Assembly: GCF_029784155.1 (NCBI RefSeq)
Contig: NC_073692.1
Location: 367,951,160 to 368,015,159 of the forward strand
Direction: 5' to 3'
Origin: Uranotaenia lowii
Lineage: Eukaryota; Arthropoda; Insecta; Diptera; Culicidae
Length of the DNA: 64,000 bases
Part shown: positions 11,180 to 23,229 of the stretch, piece by piece
Position numbering within the stretch: the first letter of the stretch is position 1
How the letters are laid out: the number at the start of each line of letters is the position of its first letter
Program-made: the position numbers and the translations under genes
The notes under the pieces: generated by a model
Seen by the model: only the letters and a program-made list of their open reading frames with translations
Databases searched by the model: none
Told to the model about the DNA's origin: nothing

Positions 11180-12165
11180 TTAAAACACGTGATTGTTCTT
11201 GAAATCTTTGAGGGAACATTTAAAATTATTAAATATTAGAAAAATTATGTCCAGTGATGATTTGTGACAATTGGAAAATGTATAATGCGTCTTTTTTGTC
11301 ACAGAAAAATTGCTTCAATGATGTTTTCTATTGATTTTTAGTGAAATATTGAATATTATGTCCAATAGTGAATTATCGCCTTAGATAAAAAAAAAAACTT
11401 GAATAAGGTATTTCCCAGCTTGTCAAACGATCAGCTGATTCCTCATTGTTTACAAGTTTTGTTTTGGAAATCTTTTGTCCACTGAATAACAACAACATTA
11501 AGCATATTCAATAGTGTTCTTATCAGGTAGATTTGAGTTTTTTTTTAGATTCATCGTAGGTATTTCAAACTGATTTTTATGTGAAATTTCTAACTGAAAG
11601 CGAAAATTTAATTTGAACAAAAAAATACTGTTTCGCAAAATCAATGAAAAAATCTTATCTTTAAAATTCAAAACAAAAATCAACTGTGATGGTATGATTT
11701 TTCAAAACTAAAAATATAAAAAAGCGGACCATGACGTCTGTCTCAGGAAATTAATTACCTGATATCAAAAACACACGTAATTATCTGAAAATAAATCCCT
11801 GCGTAAAAATTTAATGTCGTGCAATAATAAGTCTGTTCAATGAAGTCTAGCCGTAACGGGTCAAAATAAGTAGAAATGGATTGACAGTTGATCACCTGTC
11901 TTTTTCCTATTGGGATTGGGCCTGCTAAAAAGAATAAAGCCTGCTCTTTATTGTCAATTGCATGAATTTTTAGACTATTGAGAGAATCTGATTTGACAGG
12001 TAACAATCCCGCACTCACTAACACCATTACATTCTTTATATAAACTATCATGTGCTAAAAGTTGAAAAGGGACTATCTGAAAAAAGGACCAACATCAGAG
12101 TTCAGTTACTTCAAATTATTTCTACCAAAAAATCAACTATCATACGCACCGTTGCTGTCTTCAAC
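11180..12165. other. AT-rich DNA, no gene seen
   Basis: Short open frames only. The 98-codon minus-strand frame at 11755-12051 has no recognisable motif and no flanking gene signals. Confidence 0.4.
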
Positions 12166-12170
12166 AAACT

Positions 12171-12692
12171 GCGCAGATTGCACCTATTTAGACCCCCGTG
12201 CAAATAATTTGCGCGCAGTAAAATCTGCTCACAGTCCTATACATAGACAATGACACATATCGATATTCTTTACATCTTTGGATAAAATTGAATTGAAAAC
12301 AATTGCGACTGGTGTGTCAGTAAAAATGGTCAGTGAATCCATAATTTTTTGGCTAATTTTTCAGTAATTCGAAAAACGCCAGACTAATGCATGATTTATT
12401 TGTTCCACTTACATTCTTGTACCCGGATGTACAGAATGCATTCTGTTTTCTGTTCGTTTCTTTTCATTTGTTGATCGGTCAATTTTCGTTATCAAACTCC
12501 TTGGTTCGCATTTCATAATAATTTTCGCCAAAACAATAACGATTATGCCGTTTGGAAATGTGATTCGAAAATCAGAAGCGAGCAACGGCTGGTTTGAAAA
12601 ACTGACACGGATTGTCTATGTGTGCGTCAGTGCGAAAATATTTCTGCGTGGAAATTATTTGCACAGGAGTCTAAATAGGTGCAATTTCCGCA
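12171..12692. mobile_element. TIR element, about 0.5 kb
   Basis: Long inverted ends: TTGCACCTATTTAGAC then GTGCAAATAATTT near 12178, against the reverse complement near 12640-12685 (AAATTATTTGCAC, GTCTAAATAGGTGCAA). The match continues into CATAGACAAT on both sides, giving arms of about 80 bp with a few mismatches. The 75-codon frame inside is not transposase-like. MITE of unassigned family. Confidence 0.65.
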
Positions 12693-13109
12693 ATACTCTT
12701 ACACAGATTTCCATAAGAATGACAGCTAATCGGAGTGAAATTGGAGTGAAGGCTATTTCTCTCTCTGTTTAACACACGAGAAATCGTATACCGGGACTGC
12801 GAGCGCGCCCATCGCCCATTGACTTCGACCGATTTCTACCAGGTCGAAACGAATCCTGCTGCTGAGTTGGATCGGTTTCGACTAGTTGCAACTTGCTCCA
12901 TTGAACAACGATCTTACTAGTTTGGACCAAAACAATGGCTCATTGAACATCTACCAGAAATCGGTTGAAACCATTTATTACCTATAGGTATACCATTGAA
13001 CGAAGCTAATGCTCACTTCTTATAGTTTTCGATAATGACAATGTGATTTAACTCAGTGTTCAACCAATCAGTCAATCAAAGAGAATTAAAACAAAACAAA
13101 AAAAACTTC

Positions 13110-13620
13110 CGTGCCGGCTGCTGATCGAATGTTTCGTCGGCCACTCGGAAATCAGCCAACAAAAACCCCTGTGCGTAAGTGTACCAGGAAAAGTGATCCG
13201 TTGTCGAGCAAAATCCGTGGCCTGATAGTCCCTACAAGAAGTTTAGTACGGAACTGCTTGTCTGTAGTTTACCGTTTCAGTCCTTGGATCTTAGATTCCA
13301 AAGGTCTGTTGTGTTTGAGTCTCATGGAAGTGGAAAGAAAAGCTATTGGTGAAGGACAGGAGCAGAAGGACCGAAAAGGTAATATTTTTTTATTGTGCAA
13401 ATGCAGCTGTTGCCGATAAACAAGAAATCCTGATATTCCTTTATCTTGTTCCAGATGAGCCTACCAACTGCACTCGCTCGTTAGCAAATCTACATCTAAG
13501 GGGCAGTTCGTATTCTGCCGGGTTGCTGTTGGAGCGATGGCTACCGTCAACGACCTTTTCCGGCACGAAACTATCATCTGAGTGTACTAGACGACATGCA
13601 AAATACTAACAAAGTAACTC
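13110..13620 (+). other. Exon-like region, possible gene or gene relic
   Basis: GC is higher than in the flanks. Splice-like signals are a donor GTGC|GTAAGTG near 13171, an acceptor TTACCGTTTCAG ending near 13279, a donor AAAAG|GTAATA at 13379 and an acceptor TTGTTCCAG ending at 13454. Splicing the 76-bp intron keeps a frame open to TAA at 13607-13609 (DEPTNCTRSL after the junction). The residue composition is rather random. A second acceptor-like TGTCCGCAG lies near 13832. No family recognised. Confidence 0.22.
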
Positions 13621-13941
13621 CTTAGTGATTTATCACGAGGATTTATCAAGAACATACCTAATGGATACCTTAGCTAATGGAACTTAATGGATACCTTAGC
13701 TTCAGCAGGTTCGGCTAATATTCAGATTCCAGATGCTGCTGAATTTTTTCAAGTGTTTCATAAAATGTAAGTCCTTTACTTGTATTTCGTTCAATCAGAT
13801 CCAACTTATGTTTTTCTTTGATCTGTCCGCAGCTCTAACTATCCTTGAGCTAAATTCTATGATCGGGATGTTTGCAAAAAAAAAAACTTCGTTAGCAGAA
13901 TTGGAGCGCAGAATAAAGAATGGCAGGAGTCGAAAAATAAA

Positions 13942-14589
13942 GAGAAGGATATCGATGAAGAAATGGAGTAAGAATCGAAAAAGATTGATTCAACAACTAC
14001 ATCTGCGGACAAGTGGATCGACGTTGACTTAATAGTAGGGTAACGGACTTATTTTGGACCAGGGGACCTATTTTGGACCACCTTGTCTAGCTCTCTTATA
14101 AAGCAACTAATTATGAAAAATTTTAGTGCATTGAATTGAGTGCCCGAGCTTTAACTATATATGTTTAAAAAATATGATTAGTTGCTCCGTTACCCTAGCG
14201 TTGTAGGCTTAAATTACTTCATATCTATCAAAAGTTAATTATGTGCAGCAATGTGTATAATAGTTGCGAAATCATAGAAGCTACAATGGGCAATGTTAAA
14301 TCGTGTCAGGTTGAAGACATTTGATTTTAGTAACATTCTGATTTATGTATGGTACCCAATTCTTTCTCTAAAATAAATTTGGTCATTAATTTAAAATGAT
14401 AAAAAAAAATCACTTTGTTGTAAAAGCTTCCAAATTATGTGATCCTGATAATCGTAAAATTCGTTTGTTTTAGTTTTGTCTGTGAACTAGTTATTGTAAA
14501 AAAAATTTAAGAAAATCATGACAGTTATGACTTTTTTCTGTTCAATAAAATAATTCCTCTTAAATATGTTTCTTTTTATTTGATTCGGA
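13942..14589. repeat. 648-bp segment duplicated at 18735-19382, copy 1
   Basis: Identical as read, with a constant 4793-base offset to 18735-19382. The other copy starts with a GAG shared by both joined sequences and ends at the assembly gap. Confidence 0.85.
14038..14195. mobile_element. Small MITE with GGGTAACGGA ends
   Basis: GGGTAACGGA at the left and TCCGTTACCC at the right are inverted, and TA abuts both outer sides. TATTTTGGACC is repeated twice just inside the left end. It is 158 bp and noncoding. It is copied inside the 18735-19382 duplication at 18831-18988. Confidence 0.65.
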
Positions 14590-15093
14590 AATAATATAAA
14601 AAATTACAGTTTCAAAATTATTGAAAAAAAAACGAAAGATTTGTTAAGGTAACATGTTTTAATTGGTTCGAAATTTCAACCCCATGTTTGATTTCGCTAT
14701 TTTTTTGGTTTTACTTTTCATTTAACGAAATCACCCCTCTACTGCAAAAGTTATGAAAGTTATGAAACAAAAGATAAATCACAAAAATTCTTGTTCAAAC
14801 TCATCAATAAAATAAATGTGATGGGCTTGGAGCGAAAGTTATATACAAGTGTATAAAACCTACAAATACAGTTTACGTGTTGCGCATTTTTCCATACATT
14901 TTTGATAATTTATAGTTTTTAATCGAACAAAAACGTTATAAAAAGAAATCTTCATCAAACACAGTTTTAAATAGAAGGAATACTTTAGCATTATGAACTT
15001 AAAATTGATCATTTTCGGACTCATACCCCTTTATCTTCAAAAAAAGCATTGTGTATTGTAAGTTTGTTTTTCTTTATTGATTTTTTTCAATAA

Positions 15094-15491
15094 GGCCGGA
15101 ACAAATATCAAATCCTTCTTTTGTCACTCGGAGTTGGAACATCGCGAGGGGGGGACAATAAAAAATAATGCAAAAAACAAATAAATTGGAATAAATTGCA
15201 CGAAAGCTTGTATGCAACCAAGTTGCATAGAATATCATTGCACAAAACCCAAAAAACAAGTATTTTTTATCGAAAAATTCAATAAAATCAAGAATACAAA
15301 AGGTGGAATAACTTCCATTTTCCAAAATTTGTTTTTTTTGTCTTGTAATCTTTTGGATTCTTGATTTTTTTTTTCGAAATTTACATTAAATACTTCAATC
15401 TTTATTTATTTCCCCCTTCGGGTTTTTGAAAATTTCGATGGGGGAGGGGGGAGGGGGGTGACAAAAGAAGAAATTGATATTTGTTCCAGCC
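15094..15491. mobile_element. MITE with GGCNGGAACAAATATCAA ends, TAA target
   Basis: The left end GGCCGGAACAAATATCAAAT and the reverse complement of the right end agree over about 35 bp, continuing into TCTTCTTTTGTCAC. TAA flanks both sides (15091-15093 and 15492-15494), as in PIF/Harbinger MITEs. A G-rich run lies just inside each end. The 83-codon minus-strand frame within is not transposase-like. Confidence 0.7.
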
Positions 15492-15605
15492 TAATTATTT
15501 TTGTCAACTCTACTAATCCTCGTTTTGCCCTCAGTTTGCTATTGCATGAAATCTTTGTTTTTTTTTTTGGAAAAAATAGCTAACTTCAGATAGTGAATTT
15601 TGAAA

Positions 15606-15812
15606 AGGGCAAATGCGCTGAATGTTGACAAACCTAGTTATCAGCAGCAGGGTAAAAAAGTACGTTCAAAGACGTATATTTGATTATATAAAGGTATCTA
15701 AAAATAATTAATTTTGGAGAAACGAAGAACAAAAATAGTATTATTGCTGTGAGCATATGGAGCCGTCAAACTTTCAACGCATTTTTCTCGAAACAGTTAT
15801 GTTGGCGCAGTA
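15606..15812. mobile_element. Short MITE, relative of 51621-51820
   Basis: Shares with 51621-51820 the order GGGCNAATNCGC, GTTATCAGC, AAAGTACGTTC, GTCAAACTTT, TTTTTCTCGAAACAGT and TTGGCGCA. The outer ends form weak inverted repeats (GCAAATGCGC and TTGGCGCAG). Diverged and noncoding. Confidence 0.5.
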
Positions 15813-15879
15813 GCTTCGAGTTTGCTGTTTGTTTTCAGTTCTATTTAATTTTCAACTCCCAATTGAATCTGAAATTTGG

Positions 15880-16311
15880 ATATCAAATCATGCTATCATT
15901 TTGGTCTCACTTTTCTGCTCTATCATAATAGATGAAATCCTTTAATGCCCCTTTATGTTATCCTGGAAAAAACCAATCACTCAATTGAATCTGTTTTTTA
16001 ATCATAAAAAATTGAATACCAAATCATGCTATCATTTTGACCTCACTTTTCCGCACTATCATAAAAATGAAACCTTAATGATGCCTCTTTTTGTTATCCT
16101 GGAAAAAACAAAACCAAATAGTGCTTTCATTTTGGTCTCAATGCCTTATTTAGGTATTAGTTAGTCATCATCTTTCGAAATATTGATGCTCAAATGAAAC
16201 CTTATTTTGCTATTGGGAAAAATGCGATACTTAATTATGCTATCATTATGGCATTGATAGCTCATTTTGGTTGATGTTTGCTATCGATTCGGGCATCAAA
16301 GTCTGCTCGGG
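15880..16311. mobile_element. Degenerate relative of the 6221-6701 palindromic MITE
   Basis: It ends GATTCGGGCATCAAAGTCTGCTCGGG then TA, the complement of the CCCGAGCAGACTTT start of the 6221 element. Inside are three loose repeats of ATCATGCTATCATTTTGG and ACCTTAATGATGCC. The left end has decayed. Confidence 0.55.
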
Positions 16312-16467
16312 TAGGGATTATTGAGAGAATAATGTGAAAATGAACATTAAACATCAAGATTACATGAGTAAAAAAAGATTCATGTTAAAATTCTCCACGT
16401 TGCTGCTACTATTTTAATTTTATACACAACAAACAACGTAATTCGGTTGACCTTCTGTGGCAGCTCA

Positions 16468-16757
16468 TTAACATTCCACGCAAAAGTAGCTACAGCTAAA
16501 GCTATCATTAAATCCAATATCAACAAGTAACTTGAGGAGACCATTCGAGGCTTCACGCATCGGTAACGTTTCTTCCTCTTTCGGAACTGCCTGAACAAAA
16601 CGTCAGGGAAACCTCTGGCTCTGAATGACGTTCATTGCGTTCTTGTAGCCATCACGGCCCCACTATCAACATTTCACTCGGGTGCTTTATTTTCGAGAGG
16701 ATATGTTAGCAGGAAGAGTTATCTTACCGCCTGGACCACAGAAAGTTTCAATCGCAT
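16468..16757 (-). CDS. Candidate two-exon microprotein gene (50 codons), unknown
   Basis: On the minus strand ATG at 16757-16755 opens a 30-nt exon (MRLKLSVVQA) ending GGCG|GTAAGA. A 137-bp intron (16591-16727) ends TTTTGTTCAG. The second exon, 16468-16590, continues in phase 0 (AVPKEEETLP) to TAA, with three cysteines near the C-terminus. A TATTTATAGC box at 16803-16812 would put the transcription start about 30 bp downstream, just before the ATG. Promoter, start, donor and acceptor are therefore in the right order and spacing. No family was recognised. An overlapping unspliced frame (16380-16598) with a hydrophobic stretch is the main alternative reading. Confidence 0.33.
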
Positions 16758-16802
16758 TTTTTCACAAACTGTGTATTGTCTGCAATTTCCACCTATCGTA
16801 AA

Positions 16803-16812
16803 GCTATAAATA
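16803..16812 (-). promoter_or_regulatory. TATA box for the microprotein candidate
   Basis: TATTTATAGC on the minus strand, 46 bp upstream of the proposed ATG. The spacing allows initiation at about 16775-16780. Confidence 0.3.
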
Positions 16813-17280
16813 CCGAAAAAAACAATTTCCTCAAATTAAATCAGTTTAACCAGTCAAAACATCAGAAAGATGTTTGCCATTCTGCAGATCAACCGACTGG
16901 TGCGGTTAGAAACTGCTGATTGAATCAGAAATTTCAAATAAAAACAATCGAGACGGTCCAGAGTACGAAACTGCACTTGCACGAGTTCCGTCGAATCCAA
17001 AACATAATCAATGAATGGGTGCCCCGGGTTTCAATTTCAATCCTAAGAACCCGTCTGATGGTTTGATTGTTGTGTGTCGGATCGAATTGCTTCTCTGGTA
17101 GAAAATGTGACGAAGATTTGTAGCAGACAAAACTTTGTTTGAAGAATGTTAGAGTGGGTTTTGAATTTTATCTTGGTAACGTTAAAAGTAATATTGCTCA
17201 TTTTCATTAGTTAGCAGTCAAGGGCAGGGCCTGTTCAAAAAGTGTTGAGACTACTTGAGGGTCTTTAAGTCAAGGGGATT

Positions 17281-18737
17281 ACTTGGCCGAAGGTATTTAT
17301 CATCAAGGAAATGAGTCTCTAGAACCTCTAAAGACAGACAGGAGAGTGTCTTTACGAAAAGGGTCAAAAGGCCAATGTTCAAGAAAAAAAAATTTCCAGT
17401 ATGTCAAGGGCGTCTTGTTCATCTCTAATTCGAAATTCTTTAGGTTTAGGCCAAGGTTCTCTAGGCCAAGTATCTTTCGGCCAAGATAAAGTATGTCTAT
17501 GCCGAAAGTCTTTTTGGTCAAGGTAAAGGATCCCTAGGCCGAGTGTTTCTAGACCCAAGAACTCTAGGCCAAGAATCTCTGGTTCAAAGGTCTCTAGGCT
17601 GAGGCTCGTTGGCCAACGATCTCTAGATCGAGAGTCTCTAGAACACGGTCAATGTTGACGAAGGATCTCTGGCCGAGTGTCTTTAGGTCAAGAGTTTCTA
17701 GTTGGAGGACCTCTAAGATGAGGGTAATAAGCTTTAGGTAAGTGTTAAGGTTAAAAAAAGTTAGGTGCTCAGATTTCTAGGTCGGGGTTTCTAGGCCAAG
17801 AGTCTCATGTCGAGGGAGATTACGTTTAAGTTTTTGAGACCAAGAAGCGAAGTGAGAGTTTCTAAGTAGAACGTCTCTAACTCGAGAATCTCTAGTCCAT
17901 GAGTTCAAGTGTTTTCAGGTTTAGGTTCCCAAGGGCGGAGTGTTTCAGATAAAGGTTAAAGTTCTAGGCACGCTTGCATTCACACTTCCTGATGCATATC
18001 ACTTTTTGATCCTTAAATCCGGCTCGTAGGACCAAATGTTCAGGATTGCCCGTGACGGTTTTTGCGATAGCATAAGACTTTAGAGGACTGTATTTTAACT
18101 TTACTAACAACTATAAATTGAACTTCGACACACTCTATTACTATGGCCAATCTGGCCTCCGACATGACTCTTTAAGGCCTTCAACACTGGTCATCCTGGC
18201 CTCTGACCTGGTCCCACGAACCGCTTACTCAGTGTTCCTTGATCTATAATGGCTGGTCGGGAAAAGAGATTGAATCAATGATCCGCTTTGGCTCGACCCT
18301 TGTGTTAATCGTCTTCGATGTCGATGATACCCGATGTTGATAGCGCGCATAGATGCTGTTGAAGCTAGCAGCGTGGCGATGTACTACGGGGCCCTTTTGA
18401 TTCAAATAATGGTTCAATTGGACCTACTTGTTCCCAGAACAGCAAAGAAAATGGCTTTGGACCTATGTTTGTTAGGCATAAAATCTTCAAACCGAGGGAC
18501 TTTTAGTCAAGGCGTTTGATCTCGAATCAACCAATTCTCTGGGCCGACGAATAAGGCTCTCAGTCAAAACATAGTTTCTAAGGCTAATATTTCTATTCCG
18601 AGGATCTCTAGGCGGAGGGTGCTCCAGGTTTAGGTTCTTTGGCGTCTTTCGATCAAGGTTAACGAACTTTAGGTCGAGGATAACTAAGTCACGAGTTTCT
18701 AAGTAGAGGATCTCATGTGAAGAGTGTTTTAGTTGAG
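17281..18737. repeat. 1457-bp inverted repeat, left arm (15-bp minisatellite plus LTR-like core)
   Basis: The reverse complement matches 62544-64000 with a constant coordinate sum (81281), and all open frames in the two copies have identical translations. Most of it is a decayed minisatellite with a period of about 15 bp, TCTAGGCCAAGAGTC-like, at 17281-17960 and 18480-18737. The middle (18037-18441) is the reverse complement of the LTR-like segment described at 62840-63244. The right edge ends at a sequence junction at 18735-18737. Confidence 0.85.
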
Positions 18738-19382
18738 AAGGATATCGATGAAGAAATGGAGTAAGAATCGAAAAAGATTGATTCAACAACTACATCTGCG
18801 GACAAGTGGATCGACGTTGACTTAATAGTAGGGTAACGGACTTATTTTGGACCAGGGGACCTATTTTGGACCACCTTGTCTAGCTCTCTTATAAAGCAAC
18901 TAATTATGAAAAATTTTAGTGCATTGAATTGAGTGCCCGAGCTTTAACTATATATGTTTAAAAAATATGATTAGTTGCTCCGTTACCCTAGCGTTGTAGG
19001 CTTAAATTACTTCATATCTATCAAAAGTTAATTATGTGCAGCAATGTGTATAATAGTTGCGAAATCATAGAAGCTACAATGGGCAATGTTAAATCGTGTC
19101 AGGTTGAAGACATTTGATTTTAGTAACATTCTGATTTATGTATGGTACCCAATTCTTTCTCTAAAATAAATTTGGTCATTAATTTAAAATGATAAAAAAA
19201 AATCACTTTGTTGTAAAAGCTTCCAAATTATGTGATCCTGATAATCGTAAAATTCGTTTGTTTTAGTTTTGTCTGTGAACTAGTTATTGTAAAAAAAATT
19301 TAAGAAAATCATGACAGTTATGACTTTTTTCTGTTCAATAAAATAATTCCTCTTAAATATGTTTCTTTTTATTTGATTCGGA
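18735..19382. repeat. 648-bp segment duplicated from 13942-14589, copy 2
   Basis: Identical as read to 13942-14589, including the small GGGTAACGGA MITE, and running straight into the N gap. The left junction shares only GAG with both parent sequences. Confidence 0.85.
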
Positions 19383-19882
19383 NNNNNNNNNNNNNNNNNN
19401 NNNNNNNNNNNNNNNNNNNNNNNNNNNNNNNNNNNNNNNNNNNNNNNNNNNNNNNNNNNNNNNNNNNNNNNNNNNNNNNNNNNNNNNNNNNNNNNNNNNN
19501 NNNNNNNNNNNNNNNNNNNNNNNNNNNNNNNNNNNNNNNNNNNNNNNNNNNNNNNNNNNNNNNNNNNNNNNNNNNNNNNNNNNNNNNNNNNNNNNNNNNN
19601 NNNNNNNNNNNNNNNNNNNNNNNNNNNNNNNNNNNNNNNNNNNNNNNNNNNNNNNNNNNNNNNNNNNNNNNNNNNNNNNNNNNNNNNNNNNNNNNNNNNN
19701 NNNNNNNNNNNNNNNNNNNNNNNNNNNNNNNNNNNNNNNNNNNNNNNNNNNNNNNNNNNNNNNNNNNNNNNNNNNNNNNNNNNNNNNNNNNNNNNNNNNN
19801 NNNNNNNNNNNNNNNNNNNNNNNNNNNNNNNNNNNNNNNNNNNNNNNNNNNNNNNNNNNNNNNNNNNNNNNNNNNNNNNNNN
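19383..19882. other. Assembly gap, 500 N
   Basis: Exactly 500 undefined bases, a typical placeholder length. Any open frame drawn through it is meaningless. Confidence 0.99.
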
Positions 19883-19909
19883 GTCTTTATCTTACGTATT
19901 AAACGGCTA

Positions 19910-21209
19910 CAGGGTGATACGGTCAAAATTTGGTCAATATCAACTTGACGCATTTCTTTCAATTTTGCATTTAAAAAACCTGAACAACCCTCATTTTAAA
20001 GGTGTGTGTGAAGAATGTTGCTCCTATTTTGATTTTGGTATTCACTCTTCAGTTGTCAAAATGCCGTCCAAGGAAGAAGAGCAGCGTATCAAAGTTTTGC
20101 TCGCGAATCGCGAAAATCAGAGCTACTCGCACGCAAAGCTGGCAAAATCGCTAAAAGTTGCCAAATCAACCGTTACAAATGTAATTAAAGTGTTTGGGGA
20201 ACGTTTGTCGACAGCCAGGAAGTCTGGATCGGGGAGAAATCGAAAACCGGAAGCCGCTGAGACGACAAAGAGAGTTGCCGGTAGTTTCAAGCGAAACTCT
20301 AACCTCTCTCTCCGAGATTGCCGCAAATAAGCTGGGTGTATCGTCTACAACCGTGCATCGAGCCAAAAAACGAGCCGCACTATCGACTTACAAGAAGGTA
20401 GTGACTCCAAATCGCGATGATAAACAAAATACGACGGCCAAAGCGCGATCTCGGAGGCTGTACACGACGATACTGACGAAGTTTGACTGCGTGGTAATGG
20501 ACGACGAAACCTACGTCAAAGCCGACTACAAGCAGCTTCCGGACAGGAGTTTTATACGGCAAAAGGAAGGGGAAAGGTAGTAGATATTTTCAAGCACATG
20601 AAACTGTCAAATTTCGCGAAGAAATATCTGGTTTGGCAAGCCATCTGTACCTATGGCTTGAAAAGCAGCATTTTCATAGCTTCCGGGACTCTCAACCAAG
20701 AAATTTTCGTGAAAGAGTGTTTGAATAAACGTCTGCTGTCTTTCCTGAAGAAACACGGTTGTTCCGTACTGTTTTGGCCGGATTTGGCATCTTGCCATTA
20801 CGGTAAAAAGGCCATGGAGTGGTACGCGCCAACAACGTGCAGGTGATTCCCAAGGACAAGAACCCTCCCAACACGCCAGAGATCTGCCCAATTGAGAAAT
20901 ACTGGGCTATTGTCAAGCGGAACCTAAAGAAGACCAAAAAAAAAACTGCTAAGGACGAGCAGCAGTTCAAGGCAAACTGGCTTTTTGCGGCGAAGAAGGT
21001 GGACAAGGTGGCTGTACAAAATCTGATGGCAGGGGTTAAGCGTAAGGCCCGGCAATTCGGATTTGGAAAAGCGGAAGCCTAACTGAATATTTTTCCTGAA
21101 TTTTATACTAATTAAACTTGAAAAAGAAATTTAATTTGATTTTTTAAATAAACGATTTCACCGATTTACACTCGTTTTCCCTTGACCAAATTTTGACCGT
21201 ATCACCATT
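19910..21209 (+). mobile_element. Mariner DD37E-type element with TIRs and TA target
   Basis: The left end CAGGGTGATACGGTCAAAAT follows TA at 19908-19909. The right end, read inverted, starts AATGGTGATACGGTCAAAAT and is followed by TA at 21210-21211. The TIRs agree over about 25 bp apart from the outermost bases. At 1300 bp it is full length for Tc1/mariner. It starts 27 bp after the assembly gap. Its transposase is broken by frameshifts, so it is now non-autonomous. Confidence 0.88.
20061..21082 (+). pseudogene. Mariner DD37E-type transposase, three frameshifts
   Basis: Starts at ATG 20061 (MPSKEEEQRIKVLL). An N-terminal helix-turn-helix (AKSLKVAKSTVTNVI) is followed by a second DNA-binding part (ANKLGVSSTTVHRAKKRA) in another frame. 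Catalytic blocks are visible: VMDDETYVKADY, FWPDLASCHYGK and EICPIEKYWAIVK. Counting across the last break gives 37 residues between the second D and the E, so DD37E, a group described in mosquitoes. Breaks lie near 20318, 20545 and 20825. The last looks like loss of one base within WYRANN. Stop at 21080-21082. Confidence 0.88.
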
Positions 21210-21214
21210 TAGAT

Positions 21215-22560
21215 TAAATTTCTCATTTATCCTCATAATCGACAAAAAATTTGCCTCATTGAAGAGGAGACTCTCGTCAGCGCTTTGAATGCCGCCCTCA
21301 GCCTTTAATAGATTTCTGTTCTTGGTTTTTTTTTGTTCATAAGAGTGGAAAAGCTTTGTATGCACCTATCTGTTTTAGGTAAAGTAGTAATTGTCAACCG
21401 CTTCCTCATATTTAAAAAAAGCCTTTGAAGCTTTTTAAAATCCAACATGCGACAGCTTTGGTTTACTCTATAAATACTTGAATAAATGCTTCAGTATTAG
21501 ATCGAAGTTCAAGAATTGCTTCTGCCAAACCTGATGGCTCTTCCGGCATCATATAGAAATTTCATATTTAAAAAGGATCTACAATTCAAAAATCCGGAAA
21601 GTAATCTCAGTTTGATAAGTTTGATGAGATATCTTGCAATTGTATCCTTGATAACGTAATCTTACAAAAACAATCGCACTATTCTCTCGCTGATATCATA
21701 TAAATATTTTTAGCTAACAATTTTTCTTTATGAATATAATAGTACTCTCAAAAATATCAGCTACATTTGCGAGATATACTACTCAGGAAGAGTGTTAAAC
21801 TAGTTGGCTAGTTTTTTTTTATCAACCAAATAAATCTTGACTTCATTTTTGAGAGTTCATACTTGATTCAGTTCATTTCCGCGGCAGGACCACCTTACTT
21901 TTTATTTATTGATTTGTCTTTGGTAAATAGACCTTACAGACTTTGTATCTTAAGATTAAGAGAAACTACTTATACTTATACATCTGATCATATAATGAAG
22001 TAGATCCGTTTCATCTTTCAGATATAATCCCCGAAATAGCCACTTATTGAGGGCATGTCCCTTGAATGCGTGTTATTTGAGTGCCTCATGAAAGATAATA
22101 TTCATGAGGAATTCGCCCACTGTTGCTTTAGGCATTAAATATTTAAGTTTACTAACAGGTGTACAGCATAGCAGATCATTTTTATCCAATTTGGGGTAAT
22201 TTATCGCTGTTCCTTCAACGCTGCCCAGAGACCTTGAAATTTTCTTCTGCTTAGAAAATAGGAAATTTAGTTTATAATGTTCTTCATTATTTTTTAATTG
22301 AACCAGTGTTTACACATTTCTGTTTTTTGTTTGATCGAACTAAACCAAACAATGTAACTATGAACTTAACGGAAGAAAGAAGATTACTCAAGCGAGCTAG
22401 GGCCTCTTCGGCGTTATGATATTTTCAAATTCCATATATTACCCTTTTCTGTAAGAAAGAATCGATTTTCAATTGTGTTTAATTTCTCAGAAACTCGCGG
22501 CCTCGAAATAGAAAACATACAAAAAACCAACGCTCCTCTGCCGCCGCTAGGGACAAAATT
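21215..22560. other. AT-rich DNA, no gene seen
   Basis: No open frame above 75 codons, no clear repeat and no RNA gene recognised. Confidence 0.5.
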
Positions 22561-22566
22561 ACATCA

Positions 22567-22860
22567 TCAATAAATTTCGTTTAGCACTTTTGGTTCGATT
22601 GACGACGCCTTCCGCAGAAGTTGGTCTGTTTCTGTGTACCCGAACAGAGAAAGATGCGCGGAGATCACTCGAATCAAGCTCGGATGAGATGGCAAGTCTT
22701 TTCTCCCGCTGGATGTTTTTTCCTCTATTTTTTGGACCCCAAAAGGTTTGAGCATTTGAGGGTGTCTTTCAGCTCTTTCTTTGATTTTGTCTTTTTTTTC
22801 TGTTATTAGTTTATGGGACAAGACGTGCACCATCCAGCCGAGTAGCGATGGAACAACCAA
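22567..22860 (-). CDS. 97-codon open frame, unrecognised
   Basis: The minus-strand frame MVVPSLLGWMVHVLSHKLIT... ends LLRKASSIEPKVLNEIY. The Lys/Glu-rich middle (EKKDKIKERAERH) reflects an A-rich tract. No splice sites, promoter or homologous family seen. It could equally be 5' leader sequence or chance. Confidence 0.15.
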   Translation of the reverse strand: MVVPSLLGWMVHVLSHKLITEKKDKIKERAERHPQMLKPFGVQKIEEKTSSGRKDLPSHPSLIRVISAHLSLFGYTETDQLLRKASSIEPKVLNEIY

Positions 22861-23229
22861 CTATGTAGCGGTTTTACGTCCAAAAGCCGCCCAAGCTCAA
22901 CCAAGTGGGACGGGAAGTTTTTCGGCTGCTGTGCCTCGTCTTCTTCGGTGGGAATTCAATCAGTTGAGCCATGGGGGAATAGCATGAGCAGCCAGCGATG
23001 GGGTGTCAAATTAGGAATGCCGATAGAGTAATTCGTTGTAAAATTTACCGAGCTCACGGTCTAATTTATAGGATTCGGAATGGCACTTGGGTTGCTCGCT
23101 GTAGGCTTCCTGGTTGAATAGTAATGCACCCATAGAAGAGGTTACAAAAATCTAATGCCAAATTTATATGCTGAAAATGCGCTGAAAATTGTACTGTACG
23201 AAAAGCACTACTGGCATAAAGACGCGAAC

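Noticed and set aside
19369..19962. Two frames of about 190-197 residues
   Set aside because: They are almost entirely undefined residues from the 500-N gap.
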